This document shows, one piece after another, positions 9,425 through 20,000 of a DNA stretch of 64,000 nt. The position numbers were made by a program, and so were the translations under genes. The notes under the pieces were generated by a model, which did not search any database, was not told the origin of the DNA, and saw nothing but the letters and a program-made list of their open reading frames with translations. Source of the DNA: Methanofollis formosanus (GTDB lineage: Archaea > Halobacteriota > Methanomicrobia > Methanomicrobiales > Methanofollaceae); NCBI RefSeq assembly GCF_019633745.1, contig NZ_CP037968.1, forward strand, positions 2,114,789 to 2,178,788. Reading direction: 5' to 3'. Numbering within the stretch: position 1 is the stretch's first letter; each line of letters starts with the position of its first letter.

Positions 9425-10135
9425 TTACTCCTCCCCTGCGAGTCTCTTTGCCACCTCGGCATAGGTGGTCATCACGTCGCCCTTGTCGAAGCGGTAGACG
9501 TCCTTGTCCATCGAGGCATGGGTCTGCTTGTCCCAGAGACGCATCGAGTCCATCGAGATCTCGTCTCCCAGCAGGATCTCGTCGCCGTGCCGACCGAACT
9601 CGAGTTTGAAGTCGACGAGGTCGAGCCCGATTGCATCGACCTTTCCCTTGAGCAGGTCGTTGATCTTCAGGGCCGTCTGTTTCACGGCCTCGATCTCCTC
9701 GGCCGTCATGAAGCCGAGCGCCACGATGATCTCGTCGTTGATCATCGGGTCGTGCCGCTCGTCGTCCTTGTAGTCCAGGACGATCACCGGCGGGTCGAGG
9801 GGTGTGCCCTCCTCGATGGGGTAGTTGCGGACCAGCGAACCGGCGGCGATGTTGCGGACGATCACCTCGACCGGGATCATCTCCAGCGGCCTGACGATCA
9901 TCGTCCGCTCGTCCTCCATCCTGACGAAGTGGCTCCTAACGCCGTTCTCCTCCAGGTACCTGAAGAGGTACGCCGAGACCTTCGCGTTGTAGACTCCCTT
10001 GGAAGAGAGTTCGTCTTTCTTTGCACCGTCAAAGGCGGTGATATCGTCCCTGAACTTCACGATCAGTTCGTCGGGGTTTTCAGAGCGGAAGATGGACTTC
10101 GCCTTTCCGCGGTAGATGGGTTCCTGTTCAGTCAC
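9425..10135 (-). CDS. purC: SAICAR synthetase PurC
   Basis: This enzyme joins CAIR to aspartate in purine synthesis. The 236-residue protein shows YRGKAKSIF at the N-terminus, DDITAFDGAKKDEL, EVIVRNIAAGSL, and DFKLEFGR followed by DEISMDSMRLWD. The start is GTG at 10135, overlapping the cofG stop (GTGA), with GAGAGGTC upstream as ribosome site. It lies in a cofG-purC-purS-purQ operon. Confidence 0.96.
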   Translation of the reverse strand: MTEQEPIYRGKAKSIFRSENPDELIVKFRDDITAFDGAKKDELSSKGVYNAKVSAYLFRYLEENGVRSHFVRMEDERTMIVRPLEMIPVEVIVRNIAAGSLVRNYPIEEGTPLDPPVIVLDYKDDERHDPMINDEIIVALGFMTAEEIEAVKQTALKINDLLKGKVDAIGLDLVDFKLEFGRHGDEILLGDEISMDSMRLWDKQTHASMDKDVYRFDKGDVMTTYAEVAKRLAGEE

Positions 10136-11115
10136 AATGACCTCTCCTCAATTTCTTTCTGGAGTCTGTGGATGAGAGGGGCGATGGTATCGGAGTACCA
10201 GCCCATCTCGATGAACCTCGGATAGATACAGAGCCGCTCGCGCAGGGCTGCATCCCCGACGATCTTTTTGAGCCCCTCGATCTGGGGCCAGGGGTGCTCG
10301 GGGTTGACGTAGTCGATAGTGAGCGGCGAGACCCCGCCGAGGTCGTCGACCCCACACCTGATGAGCCGCTCTGCATCGGCAAGGTTCGGGGGGATCTGGA
10401 CGGCAACTTCCCGGGGAAGGATCTCGCGGGCAAGGGAGATCGTCCCGGCCATCTCCTCGCTCGATGCCGGGGCGGCGTTCCCCATGTCCGTCCCCTCCTT
10501 CGGGCAGAAGTTCTGGATGATGACCTCCTGGATGTGCCCGTACCGTCTCTGCAGGTCGGCGATCACCTCGAGCGACTCCTCGCGGTCGGCCGGAGTCTCG
10601 CCGATCCCGATGAGCAGACCGGTGGTGAACGGGATCCTGAGCCTGCCCGCCTCCTCGATCATCTCGATCCGCACCGCCGGATCCTTGCCCGGCGAGTGGC
10701 GGTGGGCCGGGACATCCGCCGTCGTCTCAAGCATCAGTCCCATGCTCGCATTCACCTCCCTGAACCGTTCGAGTTCAGCGGCGGTGAGGATGCCCGCGTT
10801 GGTGTGCGGCAGGACGCCGGCCCTGATGGCATACAGGCAGAGGTCGTAACAATAGTCAAGAATATCGGCATAGCCGAGCGCGGCAAGGTGGTCAGAGAAG
10901 CCGGGCACCTCCCCGGGCCGTTCCCCGAAGGTGAAGAGGGCCTCCGTGCAGCCGAGGCGGGCGCCGGTGTCGATGGTCCGGTGCGCCTCGTCAGGCGGCA
11001 GCACGCACCCCGCCCCCGTAGCCTGCCTGAAGCAGCAATAGCCGCAGGCGTTCTGGCAGACGTGGGTGAGGGGAAGGAAGACGTTGCGTGAATAGGTGAT
11101 CACCTTGCGGTGCAT
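10132..11115 (-). CDS. cofG: FO synthase subunit 1 (7,8-didemethyl-8-hydroxy-5-deazariboflavin synthase CofG)
   Basis: This radical SAM enzyme works with CofH to build the deazaflavin FO of coenzyme F420. The cluster motif CxxxCxxC is C20, C24 and C27 in THVCQNACGYCCF. The 327-residue length and FTFGERPGEVPGF, FCPKEGTDMGN and AVQIPPNLAD fit CofG rather than CofH. ATG 11115 (MHRKVITYSRN) matches family N-termini. The partner cofH is not in the window. It heads the purine operon on the minus strand and is divergent from cofC. Confidence 0.95.
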   Translation of the reverse strand: MHRKVITYSRNVFLPLTHVCQNACGYCCFRQATGAGCVLPPDEAHRTIDTGARLGCTEALFTFGERPGEVPGFSDHLAALGYADILDYCYDLCLYAIRAGVLPHTNAGILTAAELERFREVNASMGLMLETTADVPAHRHSPGKDPAVRIEMIEEAGRLRIPFTTGLLIGIGETPADREESLEVIADLQRRYGHIQEVIIQNFCPKEGTDMGNAAPASSEEMAGTISLAREILPREVAVQIPPNLADAERLIRCGVDDLGGVSPLTIDYVNPEHPWPQIEGLKKIVGDAALRERLCIYPRFIEMGWYSDTIAPLIHRLQKEIEERSL

Positions 11116-11256
11116 GCAGGTACCATTTCCCTTCCACCTTCTTGTAACCTTCGCGATTGGGTGCCTGCCCATCGCGGAAGGGGTGAGAATGGCCCGGGTT
11201 TCTGGGTACTCCCGTTCCGATTGCTTTTTGCATCTATCTGGCCAACTCTCTCTGAA

Positions 11257-11901
11257 ATGGCCATAGACGCGATCATACCGTTCAAGCCGAAGAACCCCAA
11301 GACCCGCCTCTCCTGCATCCTGGAACAGGAGGAGCGGGAGGCGTTCGCACGCGCCATGCTCTCGGACGTCCTCGCCGCCGTCCGTGCTGCAGGCTGCGCC
11401 CCCACTCTTCTCAGCACCGGCCCCTTCGAGCACCCCGACGCCGCCGTCGTCGAGGACCCGGCGGGACTCAACGAGTCCCTCAACCGCGTCCTTGCCGCCG
11501 CGCACAATCCGGTCCTCATCATCATGGCAGACCTCCCTCTCGCCACCCCCGAGGCGGTCGCCCGGATGGTCGGCACCGATGCCTCGATGGCGATCGCCCC
11601 CGGCCTGGGCGGCGGGACCAACGCGATCTTCGTGAAAGAGCCTTCCCGGTACCATGTGGACTATTATGGCGCGAGTTTCTGCAAGCACATGGCGATCGCC
11701 GCGGAGGCAGGCCTCTCCTGCGAGGTCACCGACTCGTTCAGGCTTCACACCGACGTCGACGAAAAAGAAGATCTCGTCGAGGTCCTGATCCACGGGCAGG
11801 GTTCTGCCGCGTGCAGGTGCCTCGAGTCACTCGGGTTTGCCCTCTCCATCGAACGCGGCCGGGTCGGCGTGGAGCGCCGCACCCATAAAGAGACACTCTG
11901 A
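11257..11901 (+). CDS. cofC: 2-phospho-L-lactate guanylyltransferase CofC
   Basis: This 214-residue nucleotidyltransferase activates 2-phospholactate with GTP for F420 synthesis. The N-terminus MAIDAIIPFKPKNPKTRLSC carries the nucleotide-binding K-TRL motif, followed by VLIIMADLPLA and GLGGGTNAIFV. The ATG at 11257 fits family starts. The gene is divergent from cofG (141-base gap that must hold both promoters). It is convergent with cofE, and their 3' ends overlap by 75 bases. Confidence 0.94.
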   Translation: MAIDAIIPFKPKNPKTRLSCILEQEEREAFARAMLSDVLAAVRAAGCAPTLLSTGPFEHPDAAVVEDPAGLNESLNRVLAAAHNPVLIIMADLPLATPEAVARMVGTDASMAIAPGLGGGTNAIFVKEPSRYHVDYYGASFCKHMAIAAEAGLSCEVTDSFRLHTDVDEKEDLVEVLIHGQGSAACRCLESLGFALSIERGRVGVERRTHKETL

Positions 11902-12630
11902 CGCGTCGATCGTGGGGATCCCATATTCTTCGTTGAGTTCGATCCCCGTGCCGCGCACCAGCACGGCCGGGACGCACTCGTCCGCCTCGCCCATCAGGAG
12001 TTCGGCCGCCGAGGCCAGGCAGTCCCCGACGGCGCGCTTGGTCACCTCGAGTTCGCGGCCGAAGAGGTCGCGTCTGCCCGACTCGTCGACGACGGCCGAG
12101 AGCCCCGCGCATCCGATGGCGACGCCACTGCATCCGAGACGCATCGCATGGGTGCGCGAGTCGATGACGAGCACCCCGGTGTTCACGCCGAGTCGTGCGC
12201 GCACCGCCGCCCGCACCCGTCCGGCCGAGGCGTCGGGGTCTCGGGGGAGGGGGACGACCGTCCCGTCAGGGGCGTTCGAGTGATCCGCGCCGGCGTTCGG
12301 GAGGAGGGTGCCGTTCTTGAGCGTGAGCAAAAATCCGGGGATCCCGCCGACCACCCGGTCGCTCTCGCGGAGGACCACCTCGGTGATCGCCGGGTCGATG
12401 GCATAGCGCTCGGCAAGGCGACGCGCTTCGTCGGAGGGGACGACCTCGTCGAGACGGACTGTCCTCCCCTCGGCCGTCGCCACCGCGGACTCGGCGAGCA
12501 GGAGGATGTCGCCGTCTCTGATCCCTCCACACGCTGCGGCCTCTGCGGCCGCGACGACCTTCTCCGCGACGTCGTCGCCCTCCCGGATCAGTCCGGTCTC
12601 CAGGGCATAGACCGCATACCACCGGCTCAT
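11827..12630 (-). CDS. cofE: Coenzyme F420:L-glutamate ligase CofE
   Basis: This GTP-dependent ligase adds glutamates to F420-0. The 267-residue protein has DGDILLLAESAVATAEG, PNAGADHSNAPDG (metal/substrate loop) and LVIDSRTHAMRLGCSGVAIG. The start ATG 12630 overlaps the end of the dihydropteroate synthase gene, so it belongs to the glyA-folD-DHPS-cofE operon. Its last 75 bases are antisense to the end of cofC. Confidence 0.95.
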   Translation of the reverse strand: MSRWYAVYALETGLIREGDDVAEKVVAAAEAAACGGIRDGDILLLAESAVATAEGRTVRLDEVVPSDEARRLAERYAIDPAITEVVLRESDRVVGGIPGFLLTLKNGTLLPNAGADHSNAPDGTVVPLPRDPDASAGRVRAAVRARLGVNTGVLVIDSRTHAMRLGCSGVAIGCAGLSAVVDESGRRDLFGRELEVTKRAVGDCLASAAELLMGEADECVPAVLVRGTGIELNEEYGIPTIDASECLFMGAALHADPAAFDGEGKPE

Positions 12631-13436
12631 CCGTTCATCTCCATCTTCTCGACCACCAGGATCGTGTCTCTCGTCGCGGCCACGTCGTGCGCCCTCACCA
12701 TGTCGGCGTGCGGCAGGAGCCTGGCCGTGACCGCGAGGGTGGCGGCCAGACGCTCCTCTGAAGGTCGGCCGACGAGGTCGCCGAGGTAGGACTTTCTTGA
12801 GATGGCGATGAGGATCGGTCGGCCGAGTTCCTGAAATCGGTCGAAGTGGCGGCAGAGGTCCCAGTCGTCGTCGAAGGTCCGTTCAGCCGTCCAGTTCCCG
12901 ACGGCCGGGTCGAGGATGAGGTCGATGATCCCGGCACGCTCGGCCCGCGCGCTCACTTCTCTGAGGGCGTCGAGGGTCGCCTCCGTCCCGCGCGGGTCGC
13001 CGGGCCGGTGCAGGGCCGCCATCCCGATGACCGGGAGGCCGGAGTCGGCGGCGACGGTTGCGTACGCAGGGTCTGCAAGTCCGCCGATGTCGTTGATCAC
13101 ATGGACGTCGTGGCGGAGGCAGGCCTCCAGCACCCCGGGGTACATCGTGTCCACCGAGAGGGTGACCCCTGACCCGTCGAGGGCCGCGAGCGCGGCCGTG
13201 ATCCGGTCGACCTCTTCTCTGACGGTGATCGGGACCGAGTGCGGGGCCGTGGACCGCGCACCAAGGTCGATGAGGTCGGCACCGGCGTCGATCATCTGGA
13301 AGGCGCGTTCGCGCACCGTCGTTTCAGGTACATATGAACCGGAAAAAAAAGATTCGGGGCTGCAGTTGATCACGCCCATCAGGCGGACCGGTGCGCCGCC
13401 CCCGACCTGCATCCCGTTTATTGTGCAGGGTTGCAT
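12627..13436 (-). CDS. Dihydropteroate synthase-like protein
   Basis: This 269-residue pterin-binding TIM barrel opens with [14 protein letters not shown]. It has [44 protein letters not shown] and a late [13 protein letters not shown], all positions of the DHPS core. It would couple a pterin to an aminobenzoate-type acceptor. Whether that acceptor serves folate or methanopterin cannot be read from sequence; the neighbours folD and glyA favour a folate role. Both ends overlap neighbouring genes. Confidence 0.88.
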   Translation of the reverse strand: MQPCTINGMQVGGGAPVRLMGVINCSPESFFSGSYVPETTVRERAFQMIDAGADLIDLGARSTAPHSVPITVREEVDRITAALAALDGSGVTLSVDTMYPGVLEACLRHDVHVINDIGGLADPAYATVAADSGLPVIGMAALHRPGDPRGTEATLDALREVSARAERAGIIDLILDPAVGNWTAERTFDDDWDLCRHFDRFQELGRPILIAISRKSYLGDLVGRPSEERLAATLAVTARLLPHADMVRAHDVAATRDTILVVEKMEMNG

Positions 13437-14263
13437 GACCTCGCCCGGGCCGCCTTGAGAGTATTCTCCATCAGGGTGGCGATGGTCATCGGCCCGACAC
13501 CGCCGGGTACCGGGGTGATGGCCGATGCCTTCCCGACCACCGAGTCAAAGTCCACATCTCCGCAGAGTTTGCCGTTCTCGTCGTGGTTGATCCCGACGTC
13601 GATGACCACGGCGCCCTCTTTGACCATCTCTCCGGTCACGAATCGTGCCTTGCCGATCCCTGAGACCAGGATGTCGGCCTGCTGCATGATCCGGGTGAGG
13701 TCGCGGGTCCTGGAGTGGCAGATCGTCACCGTTGCGTCGGCGTTGAGGAGCAGGGCGGCCATCGGCCGTCCGACATCCACACTCCGCCCCACCACGACGG
13801 CGTTCTTTCCGGCGATCTCGATCCCGTACTCGGCGAGCATCGTCATGATCCCCTGCGGGGTGCAGGGGACGAGTTCGGGATGGCCTGAATAAAGGCGGCC
13901 GATGCTGACCGGGTGGAACCCGTCCACGTCCTTTTCAGGGGAGACGGCGTCGATCACTGCCTGGGTGTCGACCTGCGGCGGGAGTGGAAGTTGCACCAGG
14001 ATCCCGGAGACGTCCGGGTCATCGTTGAGCTTCTGCACGGTCGCCAGCACCTCGGCCGTCGTCGCCTCGGCAGGGAGTTCTGCACGGACCGAGGTGATCC
14101 CGACCTTCTCGCAGGCCTTGTGCTTCATCCTGACGTACATCTGGGATGCGGGATCCTCCCCGACCAGCACGGTGGCGAGGGAGGGGTGGATGCCCGACTC
14201 CTCGATCTCTTCTTTGAGGAGGTTCAGCCTCTTCTCAGAGAGCGTCTTGCCATTGAGTATCAT
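13418..14263 (-). CDS. folD: Bifunctional methylenetetrahydrofolate dehydrogenase/cyclohydrolase FolD
   Basis: This enzyme interconverts methylene- and formyl-tetrahydrofolate. The 281-residue protein has [14 protein letters not shown] with the catalytic Lys near 47, [21 protein letters not shown], the NAD(P) loop [14 protein letters not shown] and the C-terminal [19 protein letters not shown]. The ATG overlaps the glyA stop by 4 bases. FolD is absent from many methanogens, so its presence suggests a separate folate C1 pool. Confidence 0.96.
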   Translation of the reverse strand: MILNGKTLSEKRLNLLKEEIEESGIHPSLATVLVGEDPASQMYVRMKHKACEKVGITSVRAELPAEATTAEVLATVQKLNDDPDVSGILVQLPLPPQVDTQAVIDAVSPEKDVDGFHPVSIGRLYSGHPELVPCTPQGIMTMLAEYGIEIAGKNAVVVGRSVDVGRPMAALLLNADATVTICHSRTRDLTRIMQQADILVSGIGKARFVTGEMVKEGAVVIDVGINHDENGKLCGDVDFDSVVGKASAITPVPGGVGPMTIATLMENTLKAARARSCNPAQ

Positions 14264-15504
14264 TCTGTTACCGCGTAGATGGCGAACTTGCTTGCGAGCG
14301 CTTCGACCTCGGTCCTCACCTCTGCGATCTTCTCCTTGTTCTCGATGTCGTTGAGGACGGTGGCGATGAAGTGCCCGATGGCTTTCATCTCTTCTTCTTT
14401 CATGCCCCGTGAGGTGACGGCCGGGGTGCCGATCCGCAGACCGCTCGTCACGAAGGGCGAGAGGGTCTCGCGCGGGATGGTGTTCTTGTTGACGGTGATC
14501 CCGGCGTCGTGGAGTGCGTTCTCGGCCTGAAGTCCGGTGAGTCCCTTGTCGGAGAGGTCGAGGAGCATCAGGTGGTTGTCGGTGCCGCCGGAGACCAGGC
14601 GGTAGCCTTCGCTGTCGAGAGTGGCGGCGAGGGTCTGTGCGTTGTTGACGACCTGTTTGCAGTAGTCCTTGTACGACTGCGACAGGGCTTCCTTGAAGCA
14701 GACCGCCTTGGCGGCGATGATGTGCATCAGCGGACCGCCCTGCAGACCGGGGAAGACCGCCTTGTTGATGGCCTGCCCGAACTCTTCACGGCACATGATC
14801 GCACCGCCGCGAGGACCGCGGAGAGTCTTGTGGGTGGTGGTGGTGGTGAAGGGGAGGACGTCGATCGGTGAGTTGTGGAGGCCGGTGGCGACGAGGCCCG
14901 CGATGTGGGCGATGTCGGCCACACAGGATGACCCGACATCTTCGGCGATCTCGCCGAAGGCCTTGAAGTCGATCTCGCGCGGGTAGGCCGAGGCGCCGCA
15001 GACGATCATCTGGGGTTTCTCTTTCCTGGCCATATCGGCGAGGGCCGCGTAGTCGATGACCTCGGTCTCATGGTCGACGCCGTACTGGACGACGTCGTAC
15101 ATCTTGCCTGAGAAACTCACCGGCGAACCGTGGGAGAGGTGGCCGCCCTCGGAGAGCTTCATGGACATGATCTTGTCGCCGTAGTTGATGGTAGAGAAGT
15201 AGACTGCCATGTTGGCGCCTGAACCCGAGTGGGGCTGTACGTTGGCGTACTCGGCACCGAAGAGTTTGCAGAGTCGGTCTTTTGCGAGGTTCTCGATGAT
15301 GTCGTAATACTCGCAACCCCCGTAGTAGCGCTTGCCAGGGTAGCCTTCTGCATATTTGTTGGTCAGGATCGAACCGGCGGTCTCGAGGACGGCCTTCGAG
15401 ACAACGTTCTCGGATGCGATCAGTTCGAGCCCGTTTGTCTGGCGCAGGCGCTCTTTCTCGATGAGCGCTGCGATTTCAGGATCGGTATTGGCAAGACTAG
15501 ACAT
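14260..15504 (-). CDS. glyA: Serine hydroxymethyltransferase
   Basis: This PLP enzyme converts serine to glycine and loads a C1 unit onto the pterin. The 414-residue protein has [20 protein letters not shown], the PLP-lysine motif [14 protein letters not shown] (Lys226) and a C-terminal [14 protein letters not shown] chose ATG 15504 ([12 protein letters not shown]) because the upstream extension is not SHMT-like. It leads an operon with folD, DHPS and cofE, which raises the question whether it uses tetrahydrofolate rather than methanopterin. Confidence 0.96.
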   Translation of the reverse strand: MSSLANTDPEIAALIEKERLRQTNGLELIASENVVSKAVLETAGSILTNKYAEGYPGKRYYGGCEYYDIIENLAKDRLCKLFGAEYANVQPHSGSGANMAVYFSTINYGDKIMSMKLSEGGHLSHGSPVSFSGKMYDVVQYGVDHETEVIDYAALADMARKEKPQMIVCGASAYPREIDFKAFGEIAEDVGSSCVADIAHIAGLVATGLHNSPIDVLPFTTTTTHKTLRGPRGGAIMCREEFGQAINKAVFPGLQGGPLMHIIAAKAVCFKEALSQSYKDYCKQVVNNAQTLAATLDSEGYRLVSGGTDNHLMLLDLSDKGLTGLQAENALHDAGITVNKNTIPRETLSPFVTSGLRIGTPAVTSRGMKEEEMKAIGHFIATVLNDIENKEKIAEVRTEVEALASKFAIYAVTE

Positions 15505-15744
15505 GTACAAGAAAGTTGTATTGCTAGGTATTATGTCTTCGTCCGGTTGCATCGGGGGATGTTTGAGGGCGGGAACAGGGGGCGGCCCGGCATCGGGGAG
15601 GTACGTCCCGGGGCTGTAGAAGTATCATGGTTGTCCTCGTTTGCATGGGTTTATCATGAGGTCATCCAGGTGCACTCTCCGGTCCAGCCCTCGTAAAGAA
15701 GGGCGACGACTGATGGTGGAGAGATCCCCCCCTCTTCGTCGTGC

Positions 15745-16180
15745 AAACAGGCTTTGTAGAATCAGGCATGAGCCGAGAGCATGCTTCAGGCATGCCACAT
15801 GAAACGTTTATCATGGAGCATATCTCCAAAGTAGCCGGGGCTCGATCAATCACGAGATCGAGATTCTTCTCAGCGATTGTTCCTCTGCCTCCGTCACTTT
15901 AATCACCATCCCGGGGATTCCGGGGGCGTTGCCGCCGATGTGATGAACGGAGGGAGACATGATGATCCGATGTGCCGCCCACAGAGAGAATAAAGCGTGT
16001 TTCCTTGCTCTCTCTCGCGCCGGGGGTTTCACCCCCGGACCCCCACGACGAAGATAGATGGGGGCGGCGATGGAGCACGATCCCCCCCAGATTCTCCTGT
16101 CTTGAATAGAGAGAGCAAACGACGAGAAATTTTCATCCCGTATGCTTGACCTCCCTGGGTTTGTGCTCGATACTGCACCG
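15745..16180. repeat. Composite GC-hairpin repeat, copy C (leader-II-I-inverted leader)
   Basis: Occupies most of the 923-base gap between divergent glyA and the smc operon. A plus-strand leader begins near 15750 (GGCTTTGTAGAATCAGGCAT). A type II module lies at about 15887-15956, and a type I module at 15974-16068 with hairpin 16020-16038. A leader in the opposite orientation lies at 16124-16180. The stretch 15825-16068 is closely similar to 63660-63929 (copy J). 15505-15744 holds nothing I recognise. Confidence 0.75.
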
Positions 16181-16328
16181 TCCTGGATTGGGACGGGGGG
16201 CAGAGAGGGGATTATGAAGAGAATGGTATCGTTCCCGACGCCTTCTTCATGCGCGGCGAGTGGGGGCTCTCTTTCAGGTGTGTTCCTGGGGTGCAACTCG
16301 ATCGGGTATCAGGATTGATCTGCAAAGG

Positions 16329-16342
16329 GCCGGTTTATCTCT
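16329..16342 (+). promoter_or_regulatory. Probable promoter of the smc operon
   Basis: GGCCGGTTTATCTC resembles a BRE/TATA box. A start site about 25 bases on would give a leader of roughly 60 bases before ATG 16428. Confidence 0.45.
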
Positions 16343-16427
16343 TATCTCGCATTTGTTGCAGGAATGCCGGAGGATAAGAGCACAAGGATTATAGGTCAAT
16401 ACAATCATCATTATCTCGAGGGACAAT

Positions 16428-16994
16428 ATGCTCAAAAAAGATGCAAAAGTAAAATTTCTTGAGCATCAACTTGAAGAGAGGGAGCGGGAGATAGTATCCA
16501 TGCAGGGCGCGGAGAAGACTTTTGTCAACCAGGAAGACGAGCGGATCTACCGGCTCGAGCAGCGTGTGAGGGATCTTGAAGCCCTGGTCAAGGGGTTGAC
16601 CGAGGAGGTGCTGGACCTCAAGACCATCACAATGAAACTCTATCGGGCCTATGAGACGAAGGCCGCCGAGAAGCCCAGGCCCAGGGTTATGGTGGAGGAA
16701 CAGCCCGAGGAGAAGAAGGTGCAGCCTGCACCGGCCCCGGTACCGGTGCAGCCACCGGTGAAAGAGAGGCCCGCGGTCCGCGAAGAGGACGAGGGCGATC
16801 TGGACCTGATCATGCAGACAGACGGCACTCTCAAGCGTGAACGGCGGCATGGTTCGGACTATATCATCGCCCCCACGCGCTACCAGGCCCCCCCGAGCCT
16901 CATCGGTGGACGGAAGGGGGAGACATCCCGCAAGTCCGGCAGAAAGGGCGGGGACATCATCTTCGCTGAAGAAGACGACTCCATCACCAAATAA
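16428..16994 (+). CDS. Coiled-coil protein encoded directly upstream of smc
   Basis: This encodes 188 residues. Residues 5-75 are a strongly charged heptad-like helix (LEHQLEEREREIVSMQG, IYRLEQRVRDLEALVKGL) predicted to form a coiled coil. Residues 80-125 are Pro/Ala/Glu-rich and probably disordered. The tail is basic (KGETSRKSGRKGG). No signal peptide or membrane segment. It lies 11 bases before smc and shares its transcript. I do not recognise a named family; a structural or accessory role with condensin is inferred only from position and shape. Confidence 0.8.
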   Translation: MLKKDAKVKFLEHQLEEREREIVSMQGAEKTFVNQEDERIYRLEQRVRDLEALVKGLTEEVLDLKTITMKLYRAYETKAAEKPRPRVMVEEQPEEKKVQPAPAPVPVQPPVKERPAVREEDEGDLDLIMQTDGTLKRERRHGSDYIIAPTRYQAPPSLIGGRKGETSRKSGRKGGDIIFAEEDDSITK

Positions 16995-17005
16995 GGGGCT
17001 GTCGG

Positions 17006-20000
17006 GTGTACATTACCGGGATTGAGATCGATAACTTCAAGTCTTTTGCAAAAAAGACCAGAATCCCTTTTTTAGAGGGGTTTTCTGTCATCTCCGGCCC
17101 GAACGGTTCTGGAAAAAGCAATATTATCGACAGTCTCCTCTTCGCCCTGGCCCTCTCCAACTCGCGCGGCCTGCGGGCCGAGAAACTGACCGACCTTATC
17201 AACCTCAATTCTGGCAAAAACACCGCCGAAGTTGCGATCACCTTCTCTGACGGGACCGAGATCAGGCGGCGGATCAAACGAACGGCGTCGAACTATTATT
17301 CATACAACTATCTCAACGGCAAACTCGTCAAGCAGAACGATATCGTCGACTTCCTCGCGAAGTTCGGGGTCAAACCCGAAGGATATAATGTGGTGATGCA
17401 GGGCGACATCACCAGGATCATGGAGATGAGCGACTTCGAGCGTCGCAAGATCATCGACGAGATCGCCGGTGTCGCGGAGTTCGAGGGGAAGAAGGTCCGC
17501 GCCCTCGACGAACTCGAGGTGGTGCGCGAGCGGATCGAGCGGGAAGAGGTGGTGCTCTTTGAGCTCAACGCGAGGCTCGAGGAACTGAAGCACGAGCGCG
17601 AGCAGGCACTGGCATATCGGCACTGGCAGGAAGAATTCGAGCACTTCAAGAGTTGCCGCGCCGCGGCGCAGCTGCGCGATATGGAGAAAGAGCACGCGTC
17701 CATTCTTTCAAAGACTGCGGAGGCCGAGACCGATCTTGAACGGGCGCTATCCGATCTCGGGATCGAGCAGAACGACCTTGAGTACCTGCGCGGCGACCTC
17801 AAAGAGGTCGATGCCGAGATCAATGAGAAGAGCGGGAGCGAGTACCTGAAGATGATCTCGGCCCTGGAAGGTGCCAGGGGCAGGATCAAGGTCGCGGAAG
17901 CGACGATCGTGCGGTTGAAGAAAGAGAAAGAGGGGAACCTCGAGGGGATCAACCGTGCGTTCCTTGACGAGAAGCGGGCTTCGGAACGGGTCCAGGAATG
18001 TACCACGCAGGTTCGGACCCTCTCGGTCGACCGGGCCAACCTCTCGATGGAACTCGCGGGGGTGCAGGCGTCGGTCGGGAACCTGGAGGCCGAGATCGCA
18101 CGCGGGGGGAAGGCGGCGGAAGACCTGAAGGAGCACCTCTTCTCGCTGATCCGCGAGGTCGAAGAGAAGAAGGGAACGCGCTCGGAGTATCTTCATCGGC
18201 AGGATCTCCTGATCGAGAAGAGCCGGATGCGGACGTCTGAGATCGAACGGCTCCAGGGTCGCCTTACCGAGGTGCGGTCAGGAGGCGAGAGTCTTGCTGC
18301 CGAGATCGAGAAGGCGCAGAAGGCGTCGGCCGACCTGGTGGAGAAGAAGGGTGCCCTTGACCGCGACCTCTCGAAGGCCGAGAGTGCCCTTTTTGCCAGG
18401 CGTTCGTCTCTGGAATGTATCCGCAAGGAGGTCCAGGATGCCGAGCGGGAGTTGATGCGGCTCGAGGCGCAGCAGCAGTCGCGCGGCGGGGTGGGGGGCC
18501 CCGCGCTCGAGGCGGTCCTCGGAATGGATGGGGTCTGTGGGACGGTGGCGCAGCTCGGCAGGACGCCGCCCGAGTATGCCACCGCGCTGGATGTTGCAGC
18601 CGGCGGGAAGCTGCGCTATGTCGTCGCCGAGAGCGACGGCGTGGCTTCGGAGGCGATCCGATACCTCAAGGAGCAGCGGCTCGGGCGGCTCACGTTCCTG
18701 CCGATGAACAAACTGAAAGGGCGAGAGTATCCTCCGGTGCGCGAGCCCGGCGTGATTGGGTATGCAAAGGATCTCCTCTCCTTCGACCCTGAGTATGACC
18801 TCGCCTTCCAACAGGTCTTTGGTTCGACCGTGGTCGTCGATACCCTGGAGAATGCTCGGCGGCTGATGGGCCGGTACCGGATGGTTACGCTGGAGGGCGA
18901 ACTGCTGGAGCGGTCCGGGGCCATGACCGGTGGGTACCTGAAGAAGAAGCAGCAGGGAGGGTTCGGCGCGGCGGTCGAGGACGAAATTGCACGGTTGTCG
19001 ATGTCTCTCGCGGAGAAACGGGAGGAGGCCACAGAGTTCGAGCGTTCGGTCGCCCGCCTCACCTCGGAAGCCGAGGACCTGCGGAAGCAGCGGTCCGGGA
19101 TCGAGCAGGAGGCGGCGCGGTATGCGATGGTCCTCGAGGAGTATGAGCGGCGGGCGGCCTCCAGGCAGGGCGATGAAGAGGAACTTGTCGCCTCGCTTGC
19201 CGCGCTCAGGGCCGAGGTGGAGGAGAGTGCCGGCGAACTTGCCTCAGTCGAGGCCGCGCTCGACGGCGTGGGGGACGACCTTGCCGCCCTCGACCGGCAG
19301 GTCGCGGCCCTCAAGCAGAGACTGGAGGACACCGAGATCCCCAGGCTCACCGAGGAGTTGGGGCAGAAGCGTCGTGAGTGCGAGGGGATCGAGCGCCGCC
19401 TCCGGAACAAGGAGGCCGATATCGCCGATGCCCAGCGCGAGCGGCAGTACTTCGAGCGGCGGGTGGAAGAACTCGCCGCCGAACGCGAGCGGCTTGCCGG
19501 GAAGAATGCCGGGATCGATGCCGAGGTCATGGGGGCGGAGGCGGAGATCGAATCGGCCCGGGCCGAGATCGCCGGGCTTGAGGAGCGGCAGAAGGCGTTC
19601 TCCGCCGAACTCGACGAACTGCGGAAAAAACGTGAAGAGGTTGCTGAAGCAATCGCCGGGGCCGAGAAGCGGTGTGCCGGGCTGAATGCAAAGGCCGACC
19701 GGATCCGTCTGCTGATCGTCTCCTACCAGGAGAAGGCCGCGGGGCTGGCGGCAGAGATCGAGGGGCTGCGCGAACAGGCGGGTGAAGGGACTGACCTCTC
19801 CCTCACCGAGATCGAGGACGGGATCGCTGAGGCGGAACGGAACCTGCGCGCGATCGGAGCGGTGAACATGCTGGCCATCGAGGAATATGGGCGGGTATGT
19901 GACCGTATCGAGGAGCGGACCGGGAAGAAGGATGTGCTCTCTGCGGAGAGGACGTCGATCCTCGAGCGGATCGAGCACTTCGATACCCTGAAGTACGACT

